This document shows, one piece after another, positions 34,223-41,648 of a stretch of 41,648 nucleotides of DNA. The stretch's first letter is position 1, and the number at the start of each line of letters is the position of its first letter. The stretch covers positions 1-41,648 of the forward strand of contig NZ_AOFD01000040.1 in assembly GCF_000332815.1 (NCBI RefSeq), in the 5' to 3' direction. Both the position numbers and the translations under genes were made by a program. Under the pieces are notes generated by a model, which did not search any database, was not told the origin of the DNA, and saw only the letters and a list, made by a program, of their open reading frames with translations. Origin of the DNA: Arthrobacter nitrophenolicus. Its GTDB lineage: Bacteria > Actinomycetota > Actinomycetes > Actinomycetales > Micrococcaceae.

Positions 34223-35587
34223 ATGGACAAGAGAATCTTCGGTATTGAAACCGAGTTCGGGATCTCCTATTCGAGCCCCGATTCAAGGCCTCTTGCCCCG
34301 GAGGAGGTGGCCCGGTACCTCTTCCGCAAGGTGGTCAGCTGGGGCCGCTCGTCCAATGTGTTCCTCACCAACGGTTCCCGGCTGTACCTGGACGTGGGTT
34401 CGCACCCCGAATATGCCACCGCCGAATGCGACGACCTTGCCCAACTGATCGCCCACGACCGGGCAGGTGAGCTGATCCTGGACGACCTCGTGGATGAGGC
34501 ACAGGCGCGGCTGGCCGCGGAGGGTTTCAACGGCACCGTCTACCTGTTCAAGAACAACACGGACTCAGCCGGCAACTCGTACGGCAGCCACGAAAACTAC
34601 CTCATCCCGCGCCGCGGCGAATTTTCCCGGCTCGCGGAAATCCTGATTCCGTTCCTGGTCACCCGCCAGCTCATCGCCGGCGCGGGCAAGATCCTGAAGA
34701 CGCCGCACGGTGCAACGTATGCGTTTTCCCAGCGCGCGGACCACATCTGGGAAGGTGTATCCTCAGCCACCACCCGTTCGCGGCCCATCATCAACACCCG
34801 CGATGAACCGCACGCCGACGCCGAGTTCTACCGCCGGCTGCACGTCATTGTCGGCGATTCGAACATGTCCGAGGCCACGGCCCTCATGAAAGTGGGCACG
34901 GTGGACCTTGTCCTGCGGATGATCGAAGCCGGTGTGATCATGCGGGACATGCGGATGGAGAACCCGATCCGCAGCATCCGCGAGATCTCGCACGACCTCA
35001 GCGGCAGGGCCCTGGTCCGGCTGGCCAACGGCCGCCAGCTCACCGCCCTCGAAATCCAGCAGGAATACCTGACCAAGGTCACCGCCTTCGTGAAGGAAAA
35101 CGGCGCTCACAACCCGCATGTTCCCCTGATCCTTGATCTTTGGGAGCGCACGCTCAAGGCCATCGAAAGCGGGGATTCCCGCGGTATCGAGACCGAAATC
35201 GACTGGGCAATCAAGAAAAAGTTGATGGACAACTACCGCGAACGCCACGGGCTTGGCCTCGATGCGCCCAGGATTGCGCAGCTCGACCTGACCTACCACG
35301 ACATTTCCCGTGGCCGCGGCCTGTACTACCTGCTGCAGTCCCGCGGCGCGGTCCGGCGGATCGTGGACGATACGGTCATCAAGGGCGCCGTCGATGCGCC
35401 ACCCCAGACCACCCGGGCCAAGCTGCGCGGCGACTTCGTCCGGCGCGCCCAGGAACTGGGCCGAGACTACACCGTGGACTGGGTACACCTGAAACTCAAC
35501 GACCGCGCCCACCAGACCATCCTCTGCAAGGACCCGTTCAGGAGCGTCGACGAGCGCGTGGATGCACTTCTCGACTCTATGGGCTGA
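34223..35587 (+). CDS. pafA: PafA, Pup--protein ligase, 454 aa
   Basis: Ligase that uses ATP to join the C-terminal glutamate of Pup to substrate lysines. Homologous to Dop and glutamine synthetase. Seen: FGIETEFGI with Glu9, [12 protein letters not shown] with catalytic base Asp57, [32 protein letters not shown]. No Dop loop, which separates it from Dop. AGGAGG precedes the ATG, 8 bases after prcA. Last gene of the compact arc-to-pafA block. Confidence 0.97.
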   Translation: MDKRIFGIETEFGISYSSPDSRPLAPEEVARYLFRKVVSWGRSSNVFLTNGSRLYLDVGSHPEYATAECDDLAQLIAHDRAGELILDDLVDEAQARLAAEGFNGTVYLFKNNTDSAGNSYGSHENYLIPRRGEFSRLAEILIPFLVTRQLIAGAGKILKTPHGATYAFSQRADHIWEGVSSATTRSRPIINTRDEPHADAEFYRRLHVIVGDSNMSEATALMKVGTVDLVLRMIEAGVIMRDMRMENPIRSIREISHDLSGRALVRLANGRQLTALEIQQEYLTKVTAFVKENGAHNPHVPLILDLWERTLKAIESGDSRGIETEIDWAIKKKLMDNYRERHGLGLDAPRIAQLDLTYHDISRGRGLYYLLQSRGAVRRIVDDTVIKGAVDAPPQTTRAKLRGDFVRRAQELGRDYTVDWVHLKLNDRAHQTILCKDPFRSVDERVDALLDSMG

Positions 35588-35615
35588 CACCCAGCTTCAG
35601 GGTCTATTCTGGATA

Positions 35616-35634
35616 AGGCCCTTTATCAGGGCCT
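35616..35634. repeat. small inverted repeat between pafA and FKBP genes
   Basis: Seven-base arms (35616-35622 and 35628-35634) with a five-base loop, no T-run. It follows TATTCT (35605-35610), a possible -10 for the FKBP lipoprotein gene, so it would lie in that gene's leader. Role uncertain. Confidence 0.35.
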
Positions 35635-35700
35635 GCCGCGATCACAGCCGCTGCAACGCGGAGCATCGCATCCATCCTGCCCCGACGAAAGTTCTCTTAC

Positions 35701-36630
35701 GTGCGCCGACTACTAGCAATCCTTCTTCCCGGCCTGCTGCTGCTCACCGCCTGCGGCGGCTCAACCCCCGCAGAGCCGGAACCCACCAGCCAGTCCGCTG
35801 GCGAGACTGCAAAGTTCGACACCCTCAAACTGACCGACAACGGTGACAAGAAGGCCCCCGGCGTGGAGTTCACCAAGCCGCTCGAGGTAGCCGAACCCAC
35901 CATCAAAGTGGTCAGCGAAGGCAGCGGGGAAACGGTGAAGGCAGACCAGGTCGCCAACATCTCCATCCTTGCCCTCAACGGCACCGACGGCGCCACCCTC
36001 GAAGATACGTTCCCCAATGATCCGGAACCCCTGGAACTCAATGAGGAACTGAAAACCGGCAGCCCCGTCATCTACAACGCCTTTGTGGGCGCCAAGGTCG
36101 GCTCAAGCCTCGCGCTGGCAGTTCCGGGACAGGCTGCCACCGCCGGTGCGGAGGCCCAGCCCACCCAACTGCTCGTGATCAAGGTCCTCTCGGCCAGCGA
36201 CGTGACGCCGGCGCTTGAGAAGCCCGAAGGCGAAACCGTCACCCCTCCCGCGGGCCTGCCCACCGTGACCGAGAAGGACGGCGTACCTGAGATCAACGTC
36301 GAAGGCGTAGCCGCGCCCACCGCACTGGTATCGCAGGACCTCATCAAGGGCAACGGCGCTGTGGTCAAGGAAACCGACACCCTGACCGTTAACTACGTCG
36401 GCGTGACCCTGGCGGGCGGCACCAAGTTTGATTCCAGCTTTGACCGCGGCGAACCAGCAAGCTTCCCGTTGACCGGCGTCATCAAGGGCTGGACCCAGGG
36501 CCTGGCCGGCAAGACCGTCGGCTCCCGCGTGCTGCTGGTCATCCCGAAGGACCTGGCCTACGGCGACGCCGGCCAGGGCGAAGCAAAGGGCGATCTTGTC
36601 TTCGTAGTGGACATCCTCGGCGCCAAGTAG
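35701..36630 (+). CDS. FKBP-type peptidyl-prolyl isomerase lipoprotein, 309 aa
   Basis: Secreted, membrane-anchored folding catalyst. Signal peptide with hydrophobic core LLAILLPGLLLL and lipobox LTAC (Cys18), then a Pro/Ser-rich linker. The C-terminal domain (residues ~215-309) is a full FKBP: VNYVGVTLAGGTKFDSSFDR, GVIKGWTQGLAGKTVGSRV and KDLAYGD. Residues ~65-165 resemble a second, degenerate FKBP-like domain lacking most active-site residues. GTG start at 35701 with only a weak ribosome site. It is followed by a second, cytoplasmic FKBP gene. Confidence 0.88.
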   Translation: MRRLLAILLPGLLLLTACGGSTPAEPEPTSQSAGETAKFDTLKLTDNGDKKAPGVEFTKPLEVAEPTIKVVSEGSGETVKADQVANISILALNGTDGATLEDTFPNDPEPLELNEELKTGSPVIYNAFVGAKVGSSLALAVPGQAATAGAEAQPTQLLVIKVLSASDVTPALEKPEGETVTPPAGLPTVTEKDGVPEINVEGVAAPTALVSQDLIKGNGAVVKETDTLTVNYVGVTLAGGTKFDSSFDRGEPASFPLTGVIKGWTQGLAGKTVGSRVLLVIPKDLAYGDAGQGEAKGDLVFVVDILGAK

Positions 36631-36700
36631 CAAGACTTACAAGGAGGCCGCGGCCGTTTGGCTCGCGGTACCAACCATCAGCACCCACGAAGGAGCAACC

Positions 36701-37096
36701 ATGTCATTCGGACAGCGGGAATTCGACCGCCAGAAGCCCGAGATCGATTTTCCGGAAGGCGACGTTCCCACCGAACTCGTCATCAAGGACCTTATCGAAG
36801 GTGACGGCCGCGAAGCCAAGGCAGGGGACACCGTCTCCACCCACTATGTTGGTGTGGCCTGGTCCACCGGCGAAGAATTCGACGCCTCCTGGGGCCGCGG
36901 CGCGCCGCTGGACTTCCGTGTGGGCGTTGGCCAGGTCATCCAGGGCTGGGACCAGGGCCTGCTGGGCATGAAGGTGGGCGGCCGCCGCCGTCTGGAGATC
37001 CCCTCCGAGCTGGCCTACGGCTCCCGTGGAGCGGGCGGGGCCATCAAGCCGAACGAGGCTCTCATCTTCGTTGTGGACCTCGTCGGCGTCCGCTGA
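36701..37096 (+). CDS. cytoplasmic FKBP-type peptidyl-prolyl isomerase, 131 aa
   Basis: Single-domain FKBP catalysing cis-trans isomerisation of prolyl bonds. Active-site segments: THYVGVAWSTGEEFDASW (Tyr, Asp, Trp-rich pocket), VGQVIQGWDQGLLGMKVGGR and ELAYGSRGAGGAI. No signal peptide. GAAGGAG precedes the ATG. A perfect 20-base-stem terminator follows the stop, closing the transcript that begins upstream. Confidence 0.93.
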   Translation: MSFGQREFDRQKPEIDFPEGDVPTELVIKDLIEGDGREAKAGDTVSTHYVGVAWSTGEEFDASWGRGAPLDFRVGVGQVIQGWDQGLLGMKVGGRRRLEIPSELAYGSRGAGGAIKPNEALIFVVDLVGVR

Positions 37097-37128
37097 CACT
37101 TCAGCTGACGGGCGGATCCGCCCTTGGG

Positions 37129-37178
37129 AGCGCGGCAACTGCCGGGACGTTCAGGTCCCGGCAGTTGCCGCGCTTTCT
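37129..37178 (+). terminator. strong intrinsic terminator after FKBP gene
   Basis: Perfect 20-base stem (37129-37148 with 37155-37174), six-base loop, then TTTCT. Insulates the pafBC promoter, whose -10 lies about 25 bases downstream. Confidence 0.9.
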
Positions 37179-37198
37179 GCGTTCCGCCCGGAGTTTAG

Positions 37199-37204
37199 TA
37201 ACGT
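37199..37204 (+). promoter_or_regulatory. -10 hexamer for pafBC (leaderless)
   Basis: TAACGT, 7 bases before the GTG at 37212; no ribosome site. Confidence 0.52.
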
Positions 37205-37211
37205 AGCCAGA

Positions 37212-39199
37212 GTGTCCGCATCCCGCACTGAACGACTCCTCAATCTGCTGATCGCGCTCCTGAATACCCGGTACGGCCTGCGCCGCAGTGAATTGCGGGA
37301 AAAGGTCTACCACGACACCTCGGGCAATGATGTTGCCTTCGGCAGGATGTTCGAGCGGGACAAGAACGACCTGCGCCAGTTCGGCTTCGAAGTGGAAACA
37401 CTGACGGACCTCGGCTGGAGTGGGGACGACCCTGCCACTACCCGCTACCGCATTGGCAAGGAATCCAACCGCCTGCCCGACGTCCAGCTGGACCCGGAAG
37501 AATGGACCGTGCTCCTCCTGGCTTCACAGCTGTGGGAGCGCGCCGCACTGGGCACGGCCGCGCAAAGCGCCCTCCGCAAGCTGCAGGCGTCCGGCCGGAT
37601 GGCCGACGTCGAACTTCCCGCCGGCCTGCAGCCGCGTATCAAGCCCGCCGGCCAGGCCTTCGACGACCTCGTGGCAGCCATGCATGCACGGCACCCGGTC
37701 ACTTTCCGGTACCTCGCCGGCAGCACCGGTAAGGAGGAAGAGCGGACCGTGGAGCCGTGGGGCCTCGGCAGCCGGTTCGGGCAGTGGTACCTGGTGGGCC
37801 ATGACCGGGCACGCCAGGCCACCCGGCACTTCCGCCTGTCCCGCTTCACCAGTGCCGTGGCCACGCTGGACAACGAGCAGTACTCGCCCCCGGCGGACTT
37901 CAATATCCGGAAAGAACTGGACCGCCTCCCCGAACTGCCGCTCCGCACCGCCGGCGTTAAAGTCCGGGAAGGCCGGCTGCTCGCCCTGCGGCGCCGCGCA
38001 CTGCCGGCTTCCCCTCCCAGTGACGGCGCTGACCCGGCCGACGCCGGCTATGACCGGATCAGCCTGCACTACCGAGACCCGGAAACCCTCGCCGAGGAAC
38101 TCGCCTCCTACGGCCCGGACGCCGTCGCCGCCGCGCCGGAAGACCTGGTGGAAGCGGTCCGCAGGAGGCTGCGCGCTGCCGCCGCCTTCAGCGACTCGCC
38201 GGCGCGGCGTACGCTTTCCCGCCTGCCCGTGCACGGCAGGCGCGTCCCCGGACCTCGGAGGACCAGCTCAAGCGGATGCTCCAACTGGTCCCGTTCCTGG
38301 TGCACAACCAGGGCCTGCACATCCAGGACGTGGCACGCCATTTCGGCGTGAGCCGGAAAGAGCTCGAGGACGATCTGCGGATTCTCATCTGCTCCGGGCT
38401 TCCGGAAGGGTATCCGGATGACCTGCTTGACATCCAGTGGGAAAACGACCATGTCTTCATCACCCAGGACCTGGACCTGAAGCGGCCCGTACGGTTCACC
38501 GTGGAAGAGGCCTGTGCCCTCCTTACCGGTCTCGAAACCCTCAACGGACTCCCGGGCATCGCCGAGGGCGGCGCACTTGAATCCGTGACCCTCAAGCTGC
38601 TCGCTGCTGCGGGCGAGGAAGGCCTGCGGGCGGCGTCCCTCGCCGGACCGCAGATGGAGCCTGCCGACGCTGCCACCCACGCCACCGTCCGGGACGCCAT
38701 CGAATCAGGAGCCCAGCTGCACCTGACATACCTTTCCCCGCAGCGCGACAAGGTCAGCGAACGGGACGTGGATCCGCTAAGGCTCTACTCCCTCGATAAC
38801 ACGTGGTATTTCGAGGCCTACTGCCACCTGGTGGACGGTTTGCGGAACTTCCGGCTTGACCGCGTCCAGGAGGTGCGTCCCAACGGACGGCCCGTGGCGG
38901 ACGGCATCACGCCCGCAGCGGGAGTCCCCGCCAAACTCTTCACGCCGAACGACGACGACACCACCGTCACCGTCCAGCTCACCCGGCAGGGGAGGGGGCT
39001 GGCAGACGACTATTACGCCGAGCGGACGGCAGAGCTTCCCGACGGCGGCCTGGTTGCCGAGATCAGGTTCGGCAGCACGGCGTGGCTCCCCATGTTCGTG
39101 GCACAGCACGGGGGCACGGTGCGGATCCTGGCCCCTGAGGACCTGGCAGCGGCGGCGCGGGAGTGGCTGGCGGCGTCGCTGGCCCGGTACGGCGGATAG
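37212..39199 (+). pseudogene. pafBC: PafBC, fused WYL-domain DNA-damage response activator, frameshifted
   Basis: Transcription activator of the mycobacterial-type, LexA/RecA-independent DNA damage response. PafB half: winged helix from SASRTERLLNLLIALLNTRY, then a WYL domain (RTVEPWGL...FGQWYLVGHDR...FRLSRF). PafC half: second winged helix (MLQLVPFLVHNQGLHIQDVA, VSRKELEDDLRIL) and WYL domain (DPLRLYSLDNTWYFEAYCH...FRLDRV). In Arthrobacter the two are naturally fused (the A. aurescens PafBC structure). Here the frame changes in the Ala/Pro-rich linker, between about 38190 and 38260; adding one base gives a continuous ~662-residue protein. Read as separate genes, PafB would carry a shadow tail and PafC would lose its first helix. 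Confidence 0.88.
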
Positions 39200-39202
39200 A
39201 CT
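39197..39202 (+). promoter_or_regulatory. -10 hexamer for 115-aa membrane protein (leaderless)
   Basis: TAGACT, 7 bases before the ATG at 39210, overlapping the pafBC stop codon. Confidence 0.45.
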
Positions 39203-39209
39203 TCTCAGC

Positions 39210-39557
39210 ATGCCTTGGTGGTCCTGGATCCTTTTGTGGGTGGCGCTGGTCGCCCTCTCCCTGCTGTTCTATGTCCTTTTGGGCATCCGCCTCTTCCGCC
39301 AGTTCATGGCGACGGTCAGGGACCTGGGGGCAGCGGGGGAGAAGCTGGGGCAACTGGGCCCCTTCCAGGAGCAGGAGGAGCCGGCGGCAGCGCCGGCCAC
39401 CATGCCCGGCTCCGCAGTTTTTGCCTCGCCTGCCGTCATGCGACATGATTACGAGGCATCCACGTCAGCGCGGCGGGAAGAACGCCGCCGCCGGAGGGTC
39501 CAGCGCAAAGCGGACCGGGGCCAGCCGCAGGCACTCGGGGATCTCGACTTCACATAG
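39210..39557 (+). CDS. hypothetical single-pass membrane protein, 115 aa
   Basis: Not assigned to a characterised family. One N-terminal hydrophobic helix (residues ~4-26, WSWILLWVALVALSLLFYVL) begins after a very short N-terminus rich in Trp; a helical region with RLFRQFMATVRDLGAAGEKL follows and then a basic tail (RREERRRRRVQRK). Small proteins of this layout commonly separate pafC from tatA in Arthrobacter relatives. A link to protein export is only positional. Start supported by TAGACT 7 bases upstream; it follows pafBC by 10 bases. Confidence 0.72.
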   Translation: MPWWSWILLWVALVALSLLFYVLLGIRLFRQFMATVRDLGAAGEKLGQLGPFQEQEEPAAAPATMPGSAVFASPAVMRHDYEASTSARREERRRRRVQRKADRGQPQALGDLDFT

Positions 39558-39589
39558 AAGTAGGATGTATTTAGAGGAAAGGATTTCCC

Positions 39590-39862
39590 ATGGGAAGACT
39601 CTTTGATGGCCCCTGGCCAATCGTCATTATCATCGTCGTTGCGCTGCTTCTCTTTGCCGCGCCCAAGCTTCCGGCCATGGCACGCAGCCTCGGCCAGTCC
39701 ATGCGGATCATCAAGTCCGAGGTCAAGGAAATGAAGAACGACGGCAAGACCGACACCACCGACGCCTCAGGCCCGGTGGAAGGCACCATCGTGAACCACC
39801 CCAAGGCGAAGCCCGGTGAGCCGACAGACGGCACGGACGTCCCGCCGTCGAACCGCGCCTGA
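39590..39862 (+). CDS. tatA: Sec-independent protein translocase subunit TatA, 90 aa
   Basis: Pore-forming subunit of the twin-arginine translocase. N-terminal helix WPIVIIIVVALLLFAAPKLP, the hinge Pro and the amphipathic helix MARSLGQSMRIIKSEVKEMK are diagnostic; the C-terminal ~40 residues are polar and disordered. GGAAAGGA precedes the ATG. It is 6 bases upstream of tatC. No tatB is present here; in actinobacteria tatB lies elsewhere. Confidence 0.95.
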   Translation: MGRLFDGPWPIVIIIVVALLLFAAPKLPAMARSLGQSMRIIKSEVKEMKNDGKTDTTDASGPVEGTIVNHPKAKPGEPTDGTDVPPSNRA

Positions 39863-39868
39863 CCCCCA

Positions 39869-40705
39869 GTGGCACTGTCGCGGGCCCGTAAAGCCAACCC
39901 TGAGGGGCGCATGTCCCTCTGGGACCACCTCAAGGAACTCAAGAACCGGCTGATCAAGTCTGCCATCGGCGTGGTCCTTGGCGGCATTGGGGGCTGGATA
40001 CTTTACGATCCGCTGCTGAAGGCGCTGGCTGACCCGGTCAACCGCATCTCACAGCAGACCGGGGGACTCTCGGCAATCAACTTCGGAACCATTGCCTCCC
40101 CGTTCGACTTCAAGCTGCAGATGTCGCTCCTCATCGGGGCGGTTATCTCCAGCCCCATCTGGATCTACCAGCTGTGGGCCTTCATCACCCCGGGGCTTAC
40201 CTCCAAGGAACGCCGGTACACACTGGGGTACATGGCGGCCGCGGTTCCGCTGTTCCTTGCCGGCATCTGGGCCGGCTGGCTGGTGGTGCCGCAGGTGGTC
40301 CGGGCACTGACCCAGTTCACCCCGGACGGTTCGTCGAGCGTCATCGACGCCAGGACGTACATCGAGTTCGTCACGCGGATGGTCCTGGTTCTGGGGGTCG
40401 CGTTCCTCGTTCCGGTGGTGCTGGTTGGCATCAACATGGCCGGTGTCATCACCGGCCGCACCATCCTGAAGGCGTGGCGGATAACCGTCTTCCTGGTCTT
40501 TGTGCTGGCCGCAATAGCGGCGCCCGGTGCTGACGCCATCTCCATGTTCATGCTGGCGGGCCCGCTGCTGGTTCTTTTCTTTGCCGCCATCGGCATCTGC
40601 CTCATGAACGACAAGCGGCGGGCCCGCCGCGAGGCCAAGAGGGCCGCGGAGACAGAGGCCACAGCGGACGTCGCCACCCCGAGCAGTGAGCTCAAGAACC
40701 TCTGA
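39869..40705 (+). CDS. tatC: Sec-independent protein translocase subunit TatC, 278 aa
   Basis: Polytopic receptor of the twin-arginine pathway with six hydrophobic segments. Signatures: LWDHLKELKNRL in the N-terminal cytoplasmic region that contacts the RR signal peptide, SPIWIYQLWAFITPGLTSKERR, and the conserved FGIE-like segment is replaced by the FVTRMVLVLGVAF region. C-terminal tail is charged and cytoplasmic. GTG 39869 is taken as start; ATG 39911, with GAGGGG upstream, is a reasonable alternative giving 264 residues. Confidence 0.94.
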   Translation: MALSRARKANPEGRMSLWDHLKELKNRLIKSAIGVVLGGIGGWILYDPLLKALADPVNRISQQTGGLSAINFGTIASPFDFKLQMSLLIGAVISSPIWIYQLWAFITPGLTSKERRYTLGYMAAAVPLFLAGIWAGWLVVPQVVRALTQFTPDGSSSVIDARTYIEFVTRMVLVLGVAFLVPVVLVGINMAGVITGRTILKAWRITVFLVFVLAAIAAPGADAISMFMLAGPLLVLFFAAIGICLMNDKRRARREAKRAAETEATADVATPSSELKNL

Positions 40706-40713
40706 GCTCCCAT

Positions 40714-40719
40714 TAGGCT
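40714..40719 (+). promoter_or_regulatory. -10 hexamer for helY (leaderless)
   Basis: TAGGCT, 6 bases before the ATG at 40726, with the same TTGGTGT-type bases that precede mshC. Confidence 0.55.
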
Positions 40720-40725
40720 TGGTGT

Positions 40726-41648
40726 ATGTCCACCAACACCGGGCCGTTTCCTTCCGGCCCATCTTCCAGCGGACCATCCTCCACGGCTCCCGGCGATGAC
40801 GAGCTCTCGCCGGCGGAACGGTACCGGGCCAGCGCCGAGCGCAGGGCCGAGGCCGCCTCGGACCTCGGGGCGTTCATCCGCACGCTGGACTTTGAGCTGG
40901 ACGACTTCCAGAAGCAGGCCTGCCGGTCCCTCCAGGACGGCAGGGGCGTGCTGGTGGCCGCACCCACGGGGGCAGGCAAGACCATCGTGGGCGAGTTCGC
41001 CATCTACCTGGCCCTGCAGCGGGGCCTCAAGGCTTTCTACACCACCCCCATCAAGGCGCTGAGCAACCAGAAGTTCACTGAACTGGCCGGGAAATACGGT
41101 GCCGACAAGGTGGGCCTGCTCACCGGAGACACCAGCATCAACGGCGACGCCCCGGTGGTGGTGATGACCACAGAGGTCCTGCGGAACATGCTCTATGCGG
41201 ATTCCGCCACCCTGGACGACCTGGGCTACGTGGTGATGGATGAGGTGCATTACCTTGCCGACCGCTTCCGGGGTGCCGTGTGGGAGGAAGTGATCATCCA
41301 CCTTCCCAGCGAGGTCCAGGTGGTTTCCCTCAGCGCAACGGTCTCCAACGCGGAAGAGTTCGGCGCCTGGCTGGACACCGTCCGCGGCGATACGGACATC
41401 ATTGTGTCCGAGCACCGGCCCGTTCCCCTCTGGCAGCACGTCATGGTGGGCCGCCAGATCATGGACCTGTTCGCCGGCGAAACCACCTTCGACGAGATCG
41501 CCCCACCGGTGGATGCTGACGATCCCGGGCAGGCACTGGTGCAGAGCAACACCGGCACAGGGCGGGGGTTCGATGTTAATCCGGACCTCCTGGCAGTGGC
41601 CCGCAGCGAGGGCCAGCAAGGCTTCCGGAGCCGGCCAGGCCCCGGCGG
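40726..41648 (+). CDS. helY: Ski2-like DEAD/DEAH-box RNA helicase HelY, 5' part
   Basis: Superfamily 2 helicase; only the first 307 codons are in the window and the frame is open at the edge. A Ser/Pro/Gly-rich N-terminus is followed by the Q-like segment FELDDFQKQA, motif I APTGAGKT, motif Ia TPIKALSNQKF, motif Ib TGD and TTEVLRN, the DEVH box in MDEVHYLADRFRG, and motif III SLSATVSN. The pattern matches Ski2/Mtr4-type helicases (HelY, Rv2092c), placed after tatC in actinobacteria. Full proteins are ~900 residues. TAGGCT 6 bases before ATG suggests a leaderless transcript separate from tatAC. Confidence 0.93.
   Translation, partial: MSTNTGPFPSGPSSSGPSSTAPGDDELSPAERYRASAERRAEAASDLGAFIRTLDFELDDFQKQACRSLQDGRGVLVAAPTGAGKTIVGEFAIYLALQRGLKAFYTTPIKALSNQKFTELAGKYGADKVGLLTGDTSINGDAPVVVMTTEVLRNMLYADSATLDDLGYVVMDEVHYLADRFRGAVWEEVIIHLPSEVQVVSLSATVSNAEEFGAWLDTVRGDTDIIVSEHRPVPLWQHVMVGRQIMDLFAGETTFDEIAPPVDADDPGQALVQSNTGTGRGFDVNPDLLAVARSEGQQGFRSRPGPG

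Noticed and set aside
38180..38290. programmed ribosomal frameshift in pafBC
   Set aside because: No slippery heptamer or downstream structure was seen, and the same one-base loss occurs in five other genes.
40165..41619. 484-aa open frame on the minus strand
   Set aside because: Antisense to tatC and helY.
1..41648. CRISPR arrays, insertion sequences, prophage or integrase genes
   Set aside because: No regularly spaced direct repeats, transposase, integrase or phage structural motifs were found on either strand; the tRNA-Leu 3' end has no visible repeat copy that would mark an att site.

Overview
The window is high-GC chromosomal DNA from an actinobacterium of the Micrococcaceae, most like Arthrobacter/Pseudarthrobacter. 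Evidence: a Pup-proteasome locus, mycothiol synthesis (mshC), Tat genes, a PafB-PafC arrangement that reads as one fused protein, DUF4193 and DUF5703 proteins, GTG/TTG starts, and many start codons placed 6-7 bases after a TANNNT hexamer with no ribosome site (leaderless mRNAs). No prophage, insertion sequence, CRISPR array or rRNA was seen.

Layout. (1) 0-6.6 kb: a fatty-acid beta-oxidation locus. A TetR regulator and an acyl-CoA oxidase run left; a thiolase, a long FabG-type reductase and a MaoC hydratase run right. Both units start from one perfect palindrome holding two face-to-face promoters. (2) 6.5-11.2 kb: a leftward run of DUF4193, M50-like membrane protease, glutathionyl-hydroquinone-reductase-like protein, serine hydrolase and FUSC membrane protein. 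(3) 11.4-18.1 kb: an accessory stretch with two coupled GT9 glycosyltransferases, a DUF805 protein, a lipoprotein, an aminoglycoside-phosphotransferase-like kinase and several unrecognised proteins. (4) 18.2-24.7 kb: tRNA-Leu(GAG), an M20 peptidase, an acyl-CoA dehydrogenase, DUF5703, a small acidic protein, an aldo/keto reductase, uppP and mshC. (5) 24.7-41.6 kb: PAC2, HAD phosphatase, site-2 protease, trmI, then arc(mpa)-dop-pup-prcB-prcA-pafA, two FKBP prolyl isomerases, pafBC, tatA, tatC and the start of helY. Blocks 4 and 5 follow the conserved actinobacterial order around the proteasome.

How it works together: PafA attaches Pup to target proteins, Dop activates Pup and removes it, ARC/Mpa unfolds the tagged proteins, and PrcA/PrcB degrade them. 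PafBC is the DNA-damage transcription activator encoded beside them.

The most important caution is sequence quality. Five recognisable genes (serine hydrolase, hydroquinone reductase, M20 peptidase, mshC, pafBC) and one unrecognised gene (two breaks) are interrupted by frameshifts. All seven are repaired by adding exactly one base. This uniform direction, hitting mshC and pafBC as well as dispensable genes, points to missed bases in the assembly rather than gene decay. I found no clear new defence or mobile system; the best candidates for new biology are the TetR palindrome/promoter pair, the leaderless-promoter set and the unrecognised genes of block 3.
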